Below, piece after piece: positions 56,889 through 64,000 of a stretch of 64,000 nucleotides of DNA (position 1 is the stretch's first letter; each line of letters begins with the position of its first letter). The notes below the pieces were generated by a model. It searched no databases. It worked only from the letters and a program-made list of their open reading frames with translations, and was not told where the DNA came from. The position numbers were made by a program, and so were the translations under genes. This stretch comes from Streptomyces sp. KMM 9044 (lineage in GTDB: Bacteria; Actinomycetota; Actinomycetes; Streptomycetales; Streptomycetaceae). The stretch is taken from positions 5,456,001-5,520,000 of the forward strand of contig NZ_CP113910.1 of the NCBI RefSeq assembly GCF_024701375.2. The letters run 5' to 3'.

Positions 56889-57197
56889 GTGCCCGCTGCC
56901 GCACTCAAGCCGATGCCCACCCAGTCCACAGCGAAGCGTGCCGTCCCGCTCGAAACGCCCTGCGCACCCGTGGCGAAGAGGCCGCTGCCGCCGGGCCGCC
57001 CGCGGGAGTGGTACGTGACGCACAACCGCCGCCTCAAGGCGATGAGGCTCGCCATCGCCCTGCTCGACTCCGGCGTCTACCTCCCCGACCAGGCCCGCAA
57101 CGAGACGATCCGCGGCGCGGCCCAGCTGATCGGTGTACACCCTCCGTCGGACACGACCTGCCACATGGTCCGGGCGTTCATGCGCGACAACCGCTGA
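56889..57197 (+). CDS. conserved small protein of unknown function
   Basis: The 102-residue protein starts at GTG 56889 (PAAALKPMPTQ): an AGGAGG box at 56877-56882 fits this start but is too close to the in-frame ATG at 56883. The C-terminal half is natural in composition: PPGRPREWYVTHNRRLKAMRLAIALLDSGVYLPDQARNETIRGAAQLIGVHPPSDTTCHMVRAFMRDNR. It appears soluble, and it is conserved in Streptomyces, to my recollection. The gene converges with the small membrane protein gene at 57257-57517. Function is unknown. Confidence 0.75.
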   Translation: MPAAALKPMPTQSTAKRAVPLETPCAPVAKRPLPPGRPREWYVTHNRRLKAMRLAIALLDSGVYLPDQARNETIRGAAQLIGVHPPSDTTCHMVRAFMRDNR

Positions 57198-57256
57198 GCC
57201 GGTCCCCGGAAGGTGCCGGGCGCCCCGTTCCCCGGGGGTGCCCGGCCGCTCTGCGA

Positions 57257-57517
57257 TCAGTACGGGCGGAAGTCGATGTAACCGAGGAAAACGATCACTG
57301 CGGCGACGCAGCCGAGGACCACGACGGTGGAGACCCAGGACGACGACGAGCGGCGGGACGCCCTGTGCTCGGGTTCGCCGCGGAACGGGACAGGGCCGGG
57401 AGGGCTGTCCTTCCAGCGCGCGGCGAGCATGCGGGCACGGGCCGACGGCTCCTTGAGCTCGGCCATGTCCGCCCACTTGATGTCGAACTCCCGCTCCTCG
57501 TCGTTCCTCTCGGGCAT
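57257..57517 (-). CDS. small C-tail-anchored membrane protein
   Basis: The 86-residue protein has an acidic cytoplasmic N-terminus (MPERNDEEREFDIKWADM), a Pro/Arg-rich middle and one hydrophobic helix (VSTVVVLGCVAAVIVFLGYI) near the C-terminus. It lies 280 bp downstream of the minus-strand glnA1 and convergent with the small plus-strand gene upstream. It looks like a conserved Streptomyces small membrane protein with no domain annotation. GAACGACGAGGAG near its start gives a plausible but imperfect ribosome site. Confidence 0.7.
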   Translation of the reverse strand: MPERNDEEREFDIKWADMAELKEPSARARMLAARWKDSPPGPVPFRGEPEHRASRRSSSSWVSTVVVLGCVAAVIVFLGYIDFRPY

Positions 57518-57716
57518 CCCCGTGACCTTTCTCGAACGACAGTGTCAGCTTCAATCATCCCTCGCAGGGCCCGCAGGGGAAAGTGCCTTCCGGCACATGC
57601 GGGCGCCTCGCCGCGGTATGCGGCCGCCACCTGGGGCCATGCCCCGTGGTACGTCGGCTCCTCGCCCATGGTGGCGACCCCGGTGTCCGCGAGGACGGAG
57701 CCCGGACAGGACGACG

Positions 57717-57748
57717 AGGGCCGCCACCCCGGCAGGGGTGGCGGCCCT
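57717..57748 (-). terminator. hairpin terminator of glnA1
   Basis: A perfect 14-bp stem AGGGCCGCCACCCC/GGGGTGGCGGCCCT with a GGCA loop lies 48 bp past the glnA1 stop. Confidence 0.85.
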
Positions 57749-57795
57749 CACGGCGTTCCTGGCGTGCCGACGGTGGGCGCCCGGCTGCCGCGGGC

Positions 57796-59205
57796 CTACA
57801 CGTCGAAGTACAGCTCGAACTCGTGCGGGTGCGGGCGCAGGGCCAGCGGGGCGATCTCGTTCGCGCGCTTGAAGTCGATCCACGTCTCGATCAGGTCCGG
57901 CGTGAAGACGTCGCCCTGGAGGAGGAACTCGTGGTCGGCCTCGAGGCGGTCGAGGACGGCGCCGAGCGAGGTCGGGACCTGCGCCACGCCGGCGTGCTCC
58001 TCGGGGGCCAGCTCGTAGAGGTCCTTGTCGATCGGCTCGGCCGGCTCGATCTTGTTCTTGATGCCGTCCAGGCCCGCGAGCAGCAGCGCCGAGAACGCCA
58101 GGTACGGGTTGCCGGAGGCGTCCGGGGCGCGGAACTCGACGCGCTTGGCCTTCGGGTTCGAGCCGGTGATCGGGATGCGCATCGCGGCGGAACGGTTGCG
58201 CTGCGAGTACACCAGGTTCACCGGGGCCTCGAAGCCCGGCACCAGACGGTGGTACGAGTTCACCGTCGGGTTGGTGAAGGCCAGCAGCGACGGGGCGTGC
58301 TTGAGGATGCCGCCGATGTAGTAGCGGGCCATGTCCGACAGACCGGCGTAACCCTGCTCGTCGTAGAACAGCGGGGAGCCGCCCGACCACAGCGACTGGT
58401 GGACGTGCATGCCCGAGCCGTTGTCACCGAAGATCGGCTTCGGCATGAAGGTCGCGGTCTTGCCGTTGCGCCAGGCGACGTTCTTCACGATGTACTTGAA
58501 GAGCTGCAGGTCGTCGGCGGCCGCGAGCAGGGTGTTGAACTTGTAGTTGATCTCGGCCTGGCCGGCCGTGCCCACCTCGTGGTGCTGGCGCTCGACCTTC
58601 AGACCGGCCCGGTCCAGCTCCAGGGAGATCTCGGCGCGCAGGTCGGCGAAGTGGTCGACCGGCGGGACCGGGAAGTAGCCGCCCTTGTAGCGGACCTTGT
58701 AGCCGCGGTTGTCCTCCAGCGCACCGGTGTTCCAGGCGCCCGCCTCGGAGTCGATGTGGTAGAAGGACTCGTTCGCCGAGGTGCTGAAGCGCACGCTGTC
58801 GAACACGTAGAACTCGGCCTCGGGGCCGAAGAAGGCGGTGTCCGCGATGCCGGTGGAGGCGAGGTAGGCCTCGGCCTTCTTGGCGACGTTGCGCGGGTCG
58901 CGGGAGTACTGCTCGCCCGTGATCGGGTCGTGGATGAAGAAGTTGACGTTCAGCGTCTTGTCACGGCGGAACGGGTCGACCCTGGCGGTCGTCAGGTCCG
59001 CGCGCAGCGCCATGTCGGACTCGTGGATGGCCTGGAAACCGCGGATCGAGGATCCGTCGAAGGCCAGTTCCTCATCGGGGTTGAACGCCTCAACAGGCAC
59101 CGTGAAGTGCTGCATCACGCCCGGGAGGTCGCAGAAGCGGACGTCGACGAACTTGACGTCCTCGTCCGCGATGAACTTCTTGGCCTCGTCGGCGTTCTGG
59201 AACAT
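57796..59205 (-). CDS. glnA: type I glutamine synthetase GlnA1, main assimilatory enzyme
   Basis: The 469-residue GSI-beta-type synthetase ligates ammonia to glutamate. Motifs are [55 protein letters not shown] and [11 protein letters not shown], where Tyr397 (position counted from the start at 59205) matches the adenylylation site of the family. The enzyme is thus a predicted GlnE target. Regulation by GlnR is supported by the upstream boxes. The start ATG 59205 has AGGAGG 5 bp before it. The RDD gene is divergent. Confidence 0.97.
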   Translation of the reverse strand: MFQNADEAKKFIADEDVKFVDVRFCDLPGVMQHFTVPVEAFNPDEELAFDGSSIRGFQAIHESDMALRADLTTARVDPFRRDKTLNVNFFIHDPITGEQYSRDPRNVAKKAEAYLASTGIADTAFFGPEAEFYVFDSVRFSTSANESFYHIDSEAGAWNTGALEDNRGYKVRYKGGYFPVPPVDHFADLRAEISLELDRAGLKVERQHHEVGTAGQAEINYKFNTLLAAADDLQLFKYIVKNVAWRNGKTATFMPKPIFGDNGSGMHVHQSLWSGGSPLFYDEQGYAGLSDMARYYIGGILKHAPSLLAFTNPTVNSYHRLVPGFEAPVNLVYSQRNRSAAMRIPITGSNPKAKRVEFRAPDASGNPYLAFSALLLAGLDGIKNKIEPAEPIDKDLYELAPEEHAGVAQVPTSLGAVLDRLEADHEFLLQGDVFTPDLIETWIDFKRANEIAPLALRPHPHEFELYFDV

Positions 59206-59302
59206 CCAGCTCCTCCTACTCCCGACCGTCCCGCCGGGGTGGTAGATCGTTCGTGCGGCCAGTGAGGGCGGCCCACGCTGCCCCCGACCCTAGGGACGGG
59301 TG

Positions 59303-59341
59303 GTTTCTCGGGCGTGACCCATTTGTTTCGCACAAGTTAAC
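59303..59341 (-). promoter_or_regulatory. GlnR operator of glnA1
   Basis: On the minus strand the boxes read TTAAC-n6-GAAAC-n6-GTCAC-n6-GAAAC with exact 6-bp spacers, a near-perfect GlnR site. It lies about 100-135 bp before the start codon, where Streptomyces GlnR is known to act at glnA. Confidence 0.92.
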
Positions 59342-59469
59342 CGGCCCATCTCTCACGGTAGCCCGGTGACGTTCCGCCGTCGGGTCCTCCTCCTCCCCGC
59401 CCAGCCCCGGCCCCTCTCCGGTCCACCCCGCCCTCCCCCGGTCGTGCGGGAGCGCAGTACCGTGGTCGG

Positions 59470-59940
59470 GTGGACAACAGGCAGGCAATCGGATCGTGGC
59501 TCTCCGGGCCGCGCGCGGCCATGGAAGACGCCGGCGCCGACTTCGGGTACCGGGGCGAGCAACTGGGGCTGCCGGAAAACGGACCGGGCTCCATCGCCCG
59601 TCCGGGGCGCAGGATCGGCGCCCTGTTCGTCGACTGGGCGCTGTGCGTCCTGATCGCATACGGCCTCATCACCGACGGCTACGACGGACAGACGACCAGC
59701 AACTGGGCGCTCCTGGTGTTCCTCGCCCTGAGCGTCCTCACCGTCGGCACGGTCGGGTTCACCCCCGGAAAGCGGCTCTTCGGCCTGCGCGTCGTCGCCG
59801 TCGGCAGCGGCCGGGTCCAGCCGGTGCGCGGCCTGGTCCGCTCGGCGCTGCTCTGCCTGGCCCTCCCCGCCCTGATCTGGGACTGCGACGGCCGCGGCCT
59901 GCACGACCGGCTCGCCCGCACGGTCGAGGTACGCGTCTGA
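59470..59940 (+). CDS. RDD-family membrane protein
   Basis: The 156-residue protein has a cytoplasmic N-terminus, the RDD signature RIGALFVDWALCVLIAYGLI (Arg-Asp core), and helices NWALLVFLALSVLTVGTVGF and LVRSALLCLALPALIW. The conserved FTPGKRLFGLRVV and the terminal DGRGLHDRLARTVEV are diagnostic of this family of unknown transport or regulatory role. GTG 59470 has no strong site, but the N-terminus is natural. It ends 20 bp before the long palindrome that also faces the DUF4191 gene. Confidence 0.88.
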   Translation: MDNRQAIGSWLSGPRAAMEDAGADFGYRGEQLGLPENGPGSIARPGRRIGALFVDWALCVLIAYGLITDGYDGQTTSNWALLVFLALSVLTVGTVGFTPGKRLFGLRVVAVGSGRVQPVRGLVRSALLCLALPALIWDCDGRGLHDRLARTVEVRV

Positions 59941-59959
59941 AGCACCGGCTGTCACGACG

Positions 59960-60020
59960 CCCGTATGACGAAGGAGGGGCGCCCGGAACCATTCCGGGCG
60001 CCCCTCCTTCGTCATACGGG
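59960..60020. terminator. 29-bp perfect palindrome, bidirectional terminator
   Basis: Left arm 59960-59988 and right arm 59992-60020 are exact inverses (29 bp, core GACGAAGGAGGGGCGCC) with a CCA triloop. It lies in the 112-bp convergent gap between the RDD and DUF4191 genes, and the word CCTTCGTCAT recurs just after it. Confidence 0.92.
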
Positions 60021-60052
60021 TCCTTCGTCATGCAAGCGCCGTGTGCGGGGCC

Positions 60053-60754
60053 TCAGCGGGCCTTCGGGCCGCCCTTCGGGAGCTTCATGCCCTTGGGCAT
60101 CGGGCCCTTCGGCAGGGGCATGTTGCTCATCAGGTCACCAAGGGCGCGCAGCCGGTCGTTGGTCGCGGTGACCTGCGGGCCCGTGAGCACGCGGGGCAGC
60201 TTGAGCATGGTCGTGCGCAGCTTCTTCAGCTCGATCTGGCCCTCGCCCGTGCCCACGACCATGTCGTGCACCGGGACGTCCGCGACGATGCGGTTCATCC
60301 GCCTCTTCTCGGCGGCGAGCAGGCTCTTCACCCGGTTCGGGTTGCCCTCGGCGATCAGCACGATGCCGGCCTTGCCGACCGCGCGGTGCACCACGTCCTG
60401 GTTGCGGTTCATCGCCACGGCGGGGGTCGTGCTCCAGCCCCGGCCGACGTTGTCCAGTACGGCCGCGGCAGCGCCCGGCTGTCCCTCCATCTGCCCGAAG
60501 GCCGCTCGCTCGGCCCTGCGCCCGAACACGATCGCCGTCGCGAGGAAGGCGAGCAGGAAGCCCAGGACGCCGAGATAGATGGGGTAACCGATCAAGAAGC
60601 CGATCGCGAGGAAGACACCAAAGGTGACGATTCCGACAGCCGCGAGTACAAGACCGATTTTTTTGTCGGCCCTGCGGGTCATCTTGTAGGTCAGAGCGAT
60701 CTGCTTCAGTCGCCCGGGGTTCGCAGCATCCGCTGCGGTTTCCTTCCTCGCCAT
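60053..60754 (-). CDS. DUF4191-family membrane protein
   Basis: The 233-residue protein has a short N-terminus (MARKETAADAANPGRLKQIALTYK), two hydrophobic helices (LVLAAVGIVTFGVFLAIGFLIGYPIYLGVLGF and LLAFLATAIVFGR), then a soluble C-terminal half (RRAERAAFGQMEGQPGAAAAVLDNVGRGW, KAGIVLIAEGNPNRVKSLLAAEKRRMNRI). This is the actinobacterial DUF4191 family, often encoded next to lipA/lipB as here. The tail is Lys/Pro/Gly/Met-rich (LPKGPMPKGMKLPKGG). Function is unknown. Confidence 0.85.
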   Translation of the reverse strand: MARKETAADAANPGRLKQIALTYKMTRRADKKIGLVLAAVGIVTFGVFLAIGFLIGYPIYLGVLGFLLAFLATAIVFGRRAERAAFGQMEGQPGAAAAVLDNVGRGWSTTPAVAMNRNQDVVHRAVGKAGIVLIAEGNPNRVKSLLAAEKRRMNRIVADVPVHDMVVGTGEGQIELKKLRTTMLKLPRVLTGPQVTATNDRLRALGDLMSNMPLPKGPMPKGMKLPKGGPKAR

Positions 60755-60872
60755 GCGACGAAGTCTACGTGCCCCCAGGAGCGAGGACGACGGCAGTGTC
60801 CGTGAGGGGCCGGGCGGAGAACGGGAAGGCAGCGGGCGGGTGACGGCCGGTGCCGTGCGGCGGCGGGAGGGA

Positions 60873-61076
60873 TCAGAGACTGATGACGTTCGGGGACTGG
60901 TCGAGCACGTGCTGTGCCTCGACCCGGTCCTTGGCGCGACGGCGGTCCTCCAGCACGGAGGTCCAGGCGTTGCGGCGGGCGGTGCGCTGGCCACCGCTCA
61001 TCAGGAGCGACTCGACGGCGCGCAGGGCGGTACCGAAGGACGGGATGGCGGTGGCACGGACGGGCGCGGCCTGCAT
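60873..61076 (-). CDS. small conserved protein
   Basis: The 67-residue protein MQAAPVRATAIPSFGTALRAVESLLMSGGQRTARRNAWTSVLEDRRRAKDR, then VEAQHVLDQSPNVISL, is basic and predicted helical. It fits a conserved Streptomyces small protein found between DUF4191 and lipA. No transmembrane segment or motif of known family is present. ATG 61076 has a GGGGGACC site, and the gap to the DUF4191 gene is 118 bp. Function is unknown. Confidence 0.6.
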   Translation of the reverse strand: MQAAPVRATAIPSFGTALRAVESLLMSGGQRTARRNAWTSVLEDRRRAKDRVEAQHVLDQSPNVISL

Positions 61077-61325
61077 CGTGGAGGTCCCCCTCGAAACATC
61101 TTCGGGTACGGGAGTACGTGGCGTGATTCCAGGGTCACTCCTTGGTGTTACCAGGACGTGACCCGCCGGTCAAACGGACATGAAGCCGAGATTCGGGCCC
61201 GGTGAAAGCCGGCGCGGCCCCGGCGTACGCCCTCATCTGCGAGGACGGCAGGGGCCGCGTTCCCTCGGCCGTTACTTATCGGTAGTATCTTGTGCTCAGA
61301 TTCACACGCATGCCTCATGCGTGCC

Positions 61326-61353
61326 CGCCCCCGTCCCGGAGCGGGCGGGGGCG
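61326..61353 (-). terminator. hairpin terminator of lipA
   Basis: CGCCCCCG-T-CCCG pairs with CGGGCGGGGGCG (12 bp with a one-base bulge) immediately downstream of the lipA stop at 61362. Confidence 0.6.
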
Positions 61354-61361
61354 ACGCCGTG

Positions 61362-62327
61362 TCAGACGGCCTGCGCCGCGACGTACGTCCCGCGCTTCTC
61401 GACCGCCATCTGGTACAGGCGGCCGGCACGGTACGAGGAGCGGACCAGCGGGCCGGACATCACACCGGAGAAGCCGATCTGCTCGGCCTCCTCCTTCAGT
61501 TCCACGAACTCGTGCGGCTTCACCCAGCGGTCGACGGGGTGGTGGCGCACCGACGGGCGCAGGTACTGCGTGATGGTGACGAGCTCGCAGCCGGCGTCGT
61601 GCAGCTGCCTCAGCGCCTCGCCGACCTCCTCGCGGGTCTCGCCCATGCCGAGGATCAGGTTCGACTTGGTGACCAGACCGTGGTCCCGGGCGGCGGTGAT
61701 GACCCTCAGGGAGCGGTCGTAGCGGAAGCCGGGGCGGATCCGCTTGAAGATGCGGGGCACGGTCTCGACGTTGTGCGCGAACACCTCGGGGCGGGAGGAG
61801 AAGACCTCCTCCAGCTGCTCCGGGACGGCGTTGAAGTCGGGGGCCAGCAGCTCGACCTTGGTGCGGCCGGTCTCGCGCGCGGCGGTCTGCGCGTGGATCT
61901 GGCGCACCGTCTCGGCGTACAGCCAGGCGCCGCCGTCCTCCAGGTCGTCACGGGCGACGCCGGTGATGGTGGCGTAGTTCAGGTCCATGGTGACCACGGA
62001 CTCGCCCACGCGGCGCGGCTCGTCACGGTCGAGGGCCTCGGGCCTGCCGGTGTCGATCTGGCAGAAGTCGCAGCGCCGTGTGCACTGGTCGCCGCCGATG
62101 AGGAAGGTCGCCTCGCGGTCCTCCCAGCACTCGTAGATGTTCGGGCAGCCGGCTTCCTGGCAGACCGTGTGCAGGCCCTCGCTCTTCACGAGGTTCTGCA
62201 TCTTCGTGTACTCGGGCCCCATTTTCGCCCGCGTCTTGATCCACTCGGGCTTGCGCTCGATGGGGGTCTGGCTGTTGCGGACCTCCAGGCGCAGCATCTT
62301 GCGTCCGTCGGGTGCGACTGCGGACAC
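61362..62327 (-). CDS. lipA: lipoyl synthase
   Basis: The 321-residue radical SAM enzyme inserts two sulfurs into octanoyl groups to make lipoyl cofactor. The N-terminal cluster cysteines are in [12 protein letters not shown], the radical SAM cluster is [15 protein letters not shown], and the C-terminal [12 protein letters not shown] has the conserved serine ligand. [13 protein letters not shown] is the SAM-binding strand. GTG 62327 has GGGAGCC upstream. It follows lipB in the same direction, so the two act together in lipoate biosynthesis for pyruvate and glycine complexes. Confidence 0.96.
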   Translation of the reverse strand: MSAVAPDGRKMLRLEVRNSQTPIERKPEWIKTRAKMGPEYTKMQNLVKSEGLHTVCQEAGCPNIYECWEDREATFLIGGDQCTRRCDFCQIDTGRPEALDRDEPRRVGESVVTMDLNYATITGVARDDLEDGGAWLYAETVRQIHAQTAARETGRTKVELLAPDFNAVPEQLEEVFSSRPEVFAHNVETVPRIFKRIRPGFRYDRSLRVITAARDHGLVTKSNLILGMGETREEVGEALRQLHDAGCELVTITQYLRPSVRHHPVDRWVKPHEFVELKEEAEQIGFSGVMSGPLVRSSYRAGRLYQMAVEKRGTYVAAQAV

Positions 62328-62416
62328 ATCGGCTCCCTAGCTTCGATTCTTCGGCGTACACCAGCGTACGCCCGTGTTTGTCGGGCCTACCGGTCAGGCC
62401 AACCTCCGAGAGGCGG

Positions 62417-62464
62417 GGCCCATTCCCGGGCGCGAGGCCAGGGCCTCGCGCCCGGGAACGGGCC
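62417..62464 (-). terminator. hairpin between lipB and lipA
   Basis: A 17-bp stem TTCCCGGGCGCGAGGCC/GGCCTCGCGCCCGGGAA, extended by GGCCC/GGGCC around a single mismatch, separates the two genes. lipA may therefore have its own promoter. Confidence 0.82.
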
Positions 62465-62467
62465 GGA

Positions 62468-63265
62468 TCAGGCGCTCGTGCGGACGATCTCCCGGGGCTT
62501 CGGATCGGCGTGCTGCAGGATGTCCCGCAGGTGGCGCTCGACGACCGGGAGCACCTCGTCGATCGCGATGTCGCGGCCCAGCTCGGCCGCGAGGGAGGTG
62601 ACGCCCGCGTCGCGGATGCCGCACGGGATGATCCGGTCGAACCACTTGTTGTCCGGCTGCACGTTGTACGAGAAGCCGTGCATGGTGACGCCCTTGGCCA
62701 CTCGGATCCCGATGGCCGCGAGCTTGCGGTCCTCGCGGCGCTGGCCGGCGTTGGAGGGCGCGTACTCGGGGCCGTTCAGCCGCGGGTCGAACTCCTCGTC
62801 GGTCAGGCGGGGGTCGAAGTCCAGGGAGAGGCCGCCGAGTACCGGGCGCTGTTCCACCGGGTCGCCCAGCACCCACACCCCGCTGCGGCCCTCGATACGG
62901 GTGGTCGTCACGCCGAACTCCGCGGAGGTGCGGATCAGCGCCTCCTCCAGGCGCCGTACGTGCGCCACCACGTCCACCGGGCGGGGCAGCTTCTGGATCG
63001 GGTAGCCCACCAGCTGGCCGGGACCGTGCCAGGTGATCTTGCCGCCGCGGTCCACGTCGACGACCGGGGTCCCGTCCAGGGGACGCTCGCTGTCCTGGGT
63101 GCGCCGGCCGGCCGTGTAGACCGGGGGGTGCTCCAGCAGGATCACGGTGTCGGGCACCTCGTCGGTGAACCGCGCCGCGTGCACCCGGCGCTGTTCGTCC
63201 CAGGCCACCTGGTAGTCGACGGCCTCGGCCCCGAAACCCATTCGGACGAACCGCAACTCACTCAC
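62468..63265 (-). CDS. lipB: lipoyl(octanoyl) transferase
   Basis: The 265-residue enzyme moves octanoate from acyl carrier protein to target proteins. Features are [30 protein letters not shown], the catalytic Lys in [13 protein letters not shown] and Cys in RIIPCGI (Cys-Lys dyad). GTG 63265 ([10 protein letters not shown]) has GGGAGG upstream. The C-terminal [19 protein letters not shown] is longer than in E. coli. It is divergent from the HTH gene at the window end, sharing a 316-bp gap. Confidence 0.95.
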   Translation of the reverse strand: MSELRFVRMGFGAEAVDYQVAWDEQRRVHAARFTDEVPDTVILLEHPPVYTAGRRTQDSERPLDGTPVVDVDRGGKITWHGPGQLVGYPIQKLPRPVDVVAHVRRLEEALIRTSAEFGVTTTRIEGRSGVWVLGDPVEQRPVLGGLSLDFDPRLTDEEFDPRLNGPEYAPSNAGQRREDRKLAAIGIRVAKGVTMHGFSYNVQPDNKWFDRIIPCGIRDAGVTSLAAELGRDIAIDEVLPVVERHLRDILQHADPKPREIVRTSA

Positions 63266-63581
63266 GGGCGAGCGCCTCCCGGACGGTAGTAAGGAGTAGG
63301 ACAAAAGAGGTAAGGCGGCGAGGCGTGAGATGCCGTAAGGCACGAAACGCCCCCAAGCCACTGTACGACCGTACGACCGGTCGCTGTTCCGGCGCCCACG
63401 GGGCGCCGGTTCCTCCAGGCTCCGGTCTCCGGCCGCTGTCCGCCATCCGCTGTCGGACGTCAGCAGTGACGCCAATCCTCACACGATCGGATGAATGCCG
63501 ATCGAAGGCCGCAACCAGATGTTTACCCTCCGCTACATTCGCGCCGTCCAGCAGGCCATAAGAGCTGCTCATGGGCTGCTC

Positions 63582-64000
63582 ATGGGCAATCCGGGCGCCA
63601 CCACGTCCGCCGGAAGGCAGGAGACCGCACCGCAGATGTCGGAACGACCCGCGCAGCGCACCCCCAACCGCCAGCTCGCCGCGCTCATCGCAGAAGCGGG
63701 GTTCTCCAACGCGGGACTCGCCCGTCGCGTGGACCAGCTCGGTCTCGAACACGGGCTCGACCTGAGATACGACAAGACCTCCGTCACCCGCTGGCTGCGT
63801 GGGCAGCAGCCCAGAGGCACCACACCCGCGCTCATCGCCGAGGTCTTCACCCGGCGCCTCGGCCGTCGGCTCACCGCCCAGGACCTCGGCCTGGACGCCT
63901 GCGCCCCCGTCTACGCGGGGCTGGAGTTCGCCGCCTCCCCCGACGAGGCCGTCGACATCGTCAGCGGCCTGTGGCGCAAGGACTCCGGCAGCCACGCCGA
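63582..64000 (+). CDS. HTH-containing regulatory protein, 3' end cut by window edge
   Basis: The frame is open to the window end. From ATG 63582 it runs 18 residues (MGNPGATTSAGRQETAPQ) to ATG 63636, which has AGGAG about 12 bp upstream; either may be used. From there it reads RTPNRQLAALIAEAGFSNAGLARRVDQL, a helix-turn-helix with SVTRWLRGQQPRGTTPALIAEVFTRRLGRRL, and EFAASPDEAVDIVSGLWRKD. It resembles the large Streptomyces TPR-type regulators (NsdA-like) that have such an N-terminal domain. The rest lies beyond the window, so class and role remain open. Confidence 0.75.
   Translation, partial: MGNPGATTSAGRQETAPQMSERPAQRTPNRQLAALIAEAGFSNAGLARRVDQLGLEHGLDLRYDKTSVTRWLRGQQPRGTTPALIAEVFTRRLGRRLTAQDLGLDACAPVYAGLEFAASPDEAVDIVSGLWRKDSGSHA

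Noticed and set aside
63266..63581. Riboswitch-like leader between lipB and the HTH gene
   Set aside because: Only a short direct repeat GTACGACC (near 63364-63379) was seen, with no recognisable aptamer.

Overview
The window is chromosomal DNA of a high-GC actinomycete, almost certainly Streptomyces. The evidence is the uniform GC-rich third positions, GTG starts, twin-arginine-like and lipoprotein leaders, and a gene content and order that recall the S. coelicolor core region carrying glnA1, glnII, the malEFG cluster, glnE and glnA2 (order recalled from general knowledge, not searched). No rRNA, tRNA, CRISPR array, prophage or intact insertion sequence was seen.

Layout. 0-14 kb: a TetR regulator cut by the window edge, a PrimPol-like protein, a lipoprotein, a secreted serine hydrolase, a decayed 4.2-5.2 kb patch with two broken small genes, a PhzF-like enzyme, iron-box-controlled heme oxygenase, methionine aminopeptidase, an F420:NADPH oxidoreductase, an M50 protease, a SARP regulator with a large internal deletion, and a DrrAB-type ABC exporter. 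13.7-20 kb: panB, a membrane-anchored EEP hydrolase, nadE, and the nitric-oxide pair nsrR/hmpA in convergent orientation around a MITE-like inverted-repeat element. 20-27 kb: glnA2 (gamma-glutamylpolyamine synthetase type), a decayed tandem copy of its 3' end, two small enzymes, glnE and a PAP2/Aur1-like phosphatase.

28-32 kb holds a signalling module: an HTH-receiver fusion, a CHASE3 histidine kinase, and a receiver-PP2C phosphatase that overlaps the kinase by 4 bp. 32-47 kb is a starch/maltodextrin locus. A LacI-family repressor (malR) lies divergent from malE-malF-malG-aglA, followed by a secreted alpha-amylase and a 1812-residue two-catalytic-domain amylase-pullulanase. The secreted enzymes cut starch, MalEFG imports maltodextrins, and AglA cleaves them in the cytoplasm. 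Shared CTTGCA/TTTCAGCAAG-type sequences before malE, the amylase and the pullulanase suggest one regulon.

47-57 kb: a tautomerase, a TetR regulator, a sigma-like N-terminal membrane protein, lipoproteins, a repeat-bearing DUF1996 secreted protein, a LuxR HTH remnant, an NAD-dependent epimerase, glnII and a frameshifted arsC-like gene. 57-64 kb: glnA1, an RDD protein, a DUF4191 protein, lipA and lipB, and a regulator that runs off the end.

Nitrogen assimilation is the strongest theme: glnA1, glnII, glnA2 and glnE all lie here, and both glnA1 and glnII carry near-perfect GlnR operators. A second theme is local gene decay. Four or five frameshifted or truncated genes are interspersed with intact core genes; some could be sequencing errors in homopolymers.
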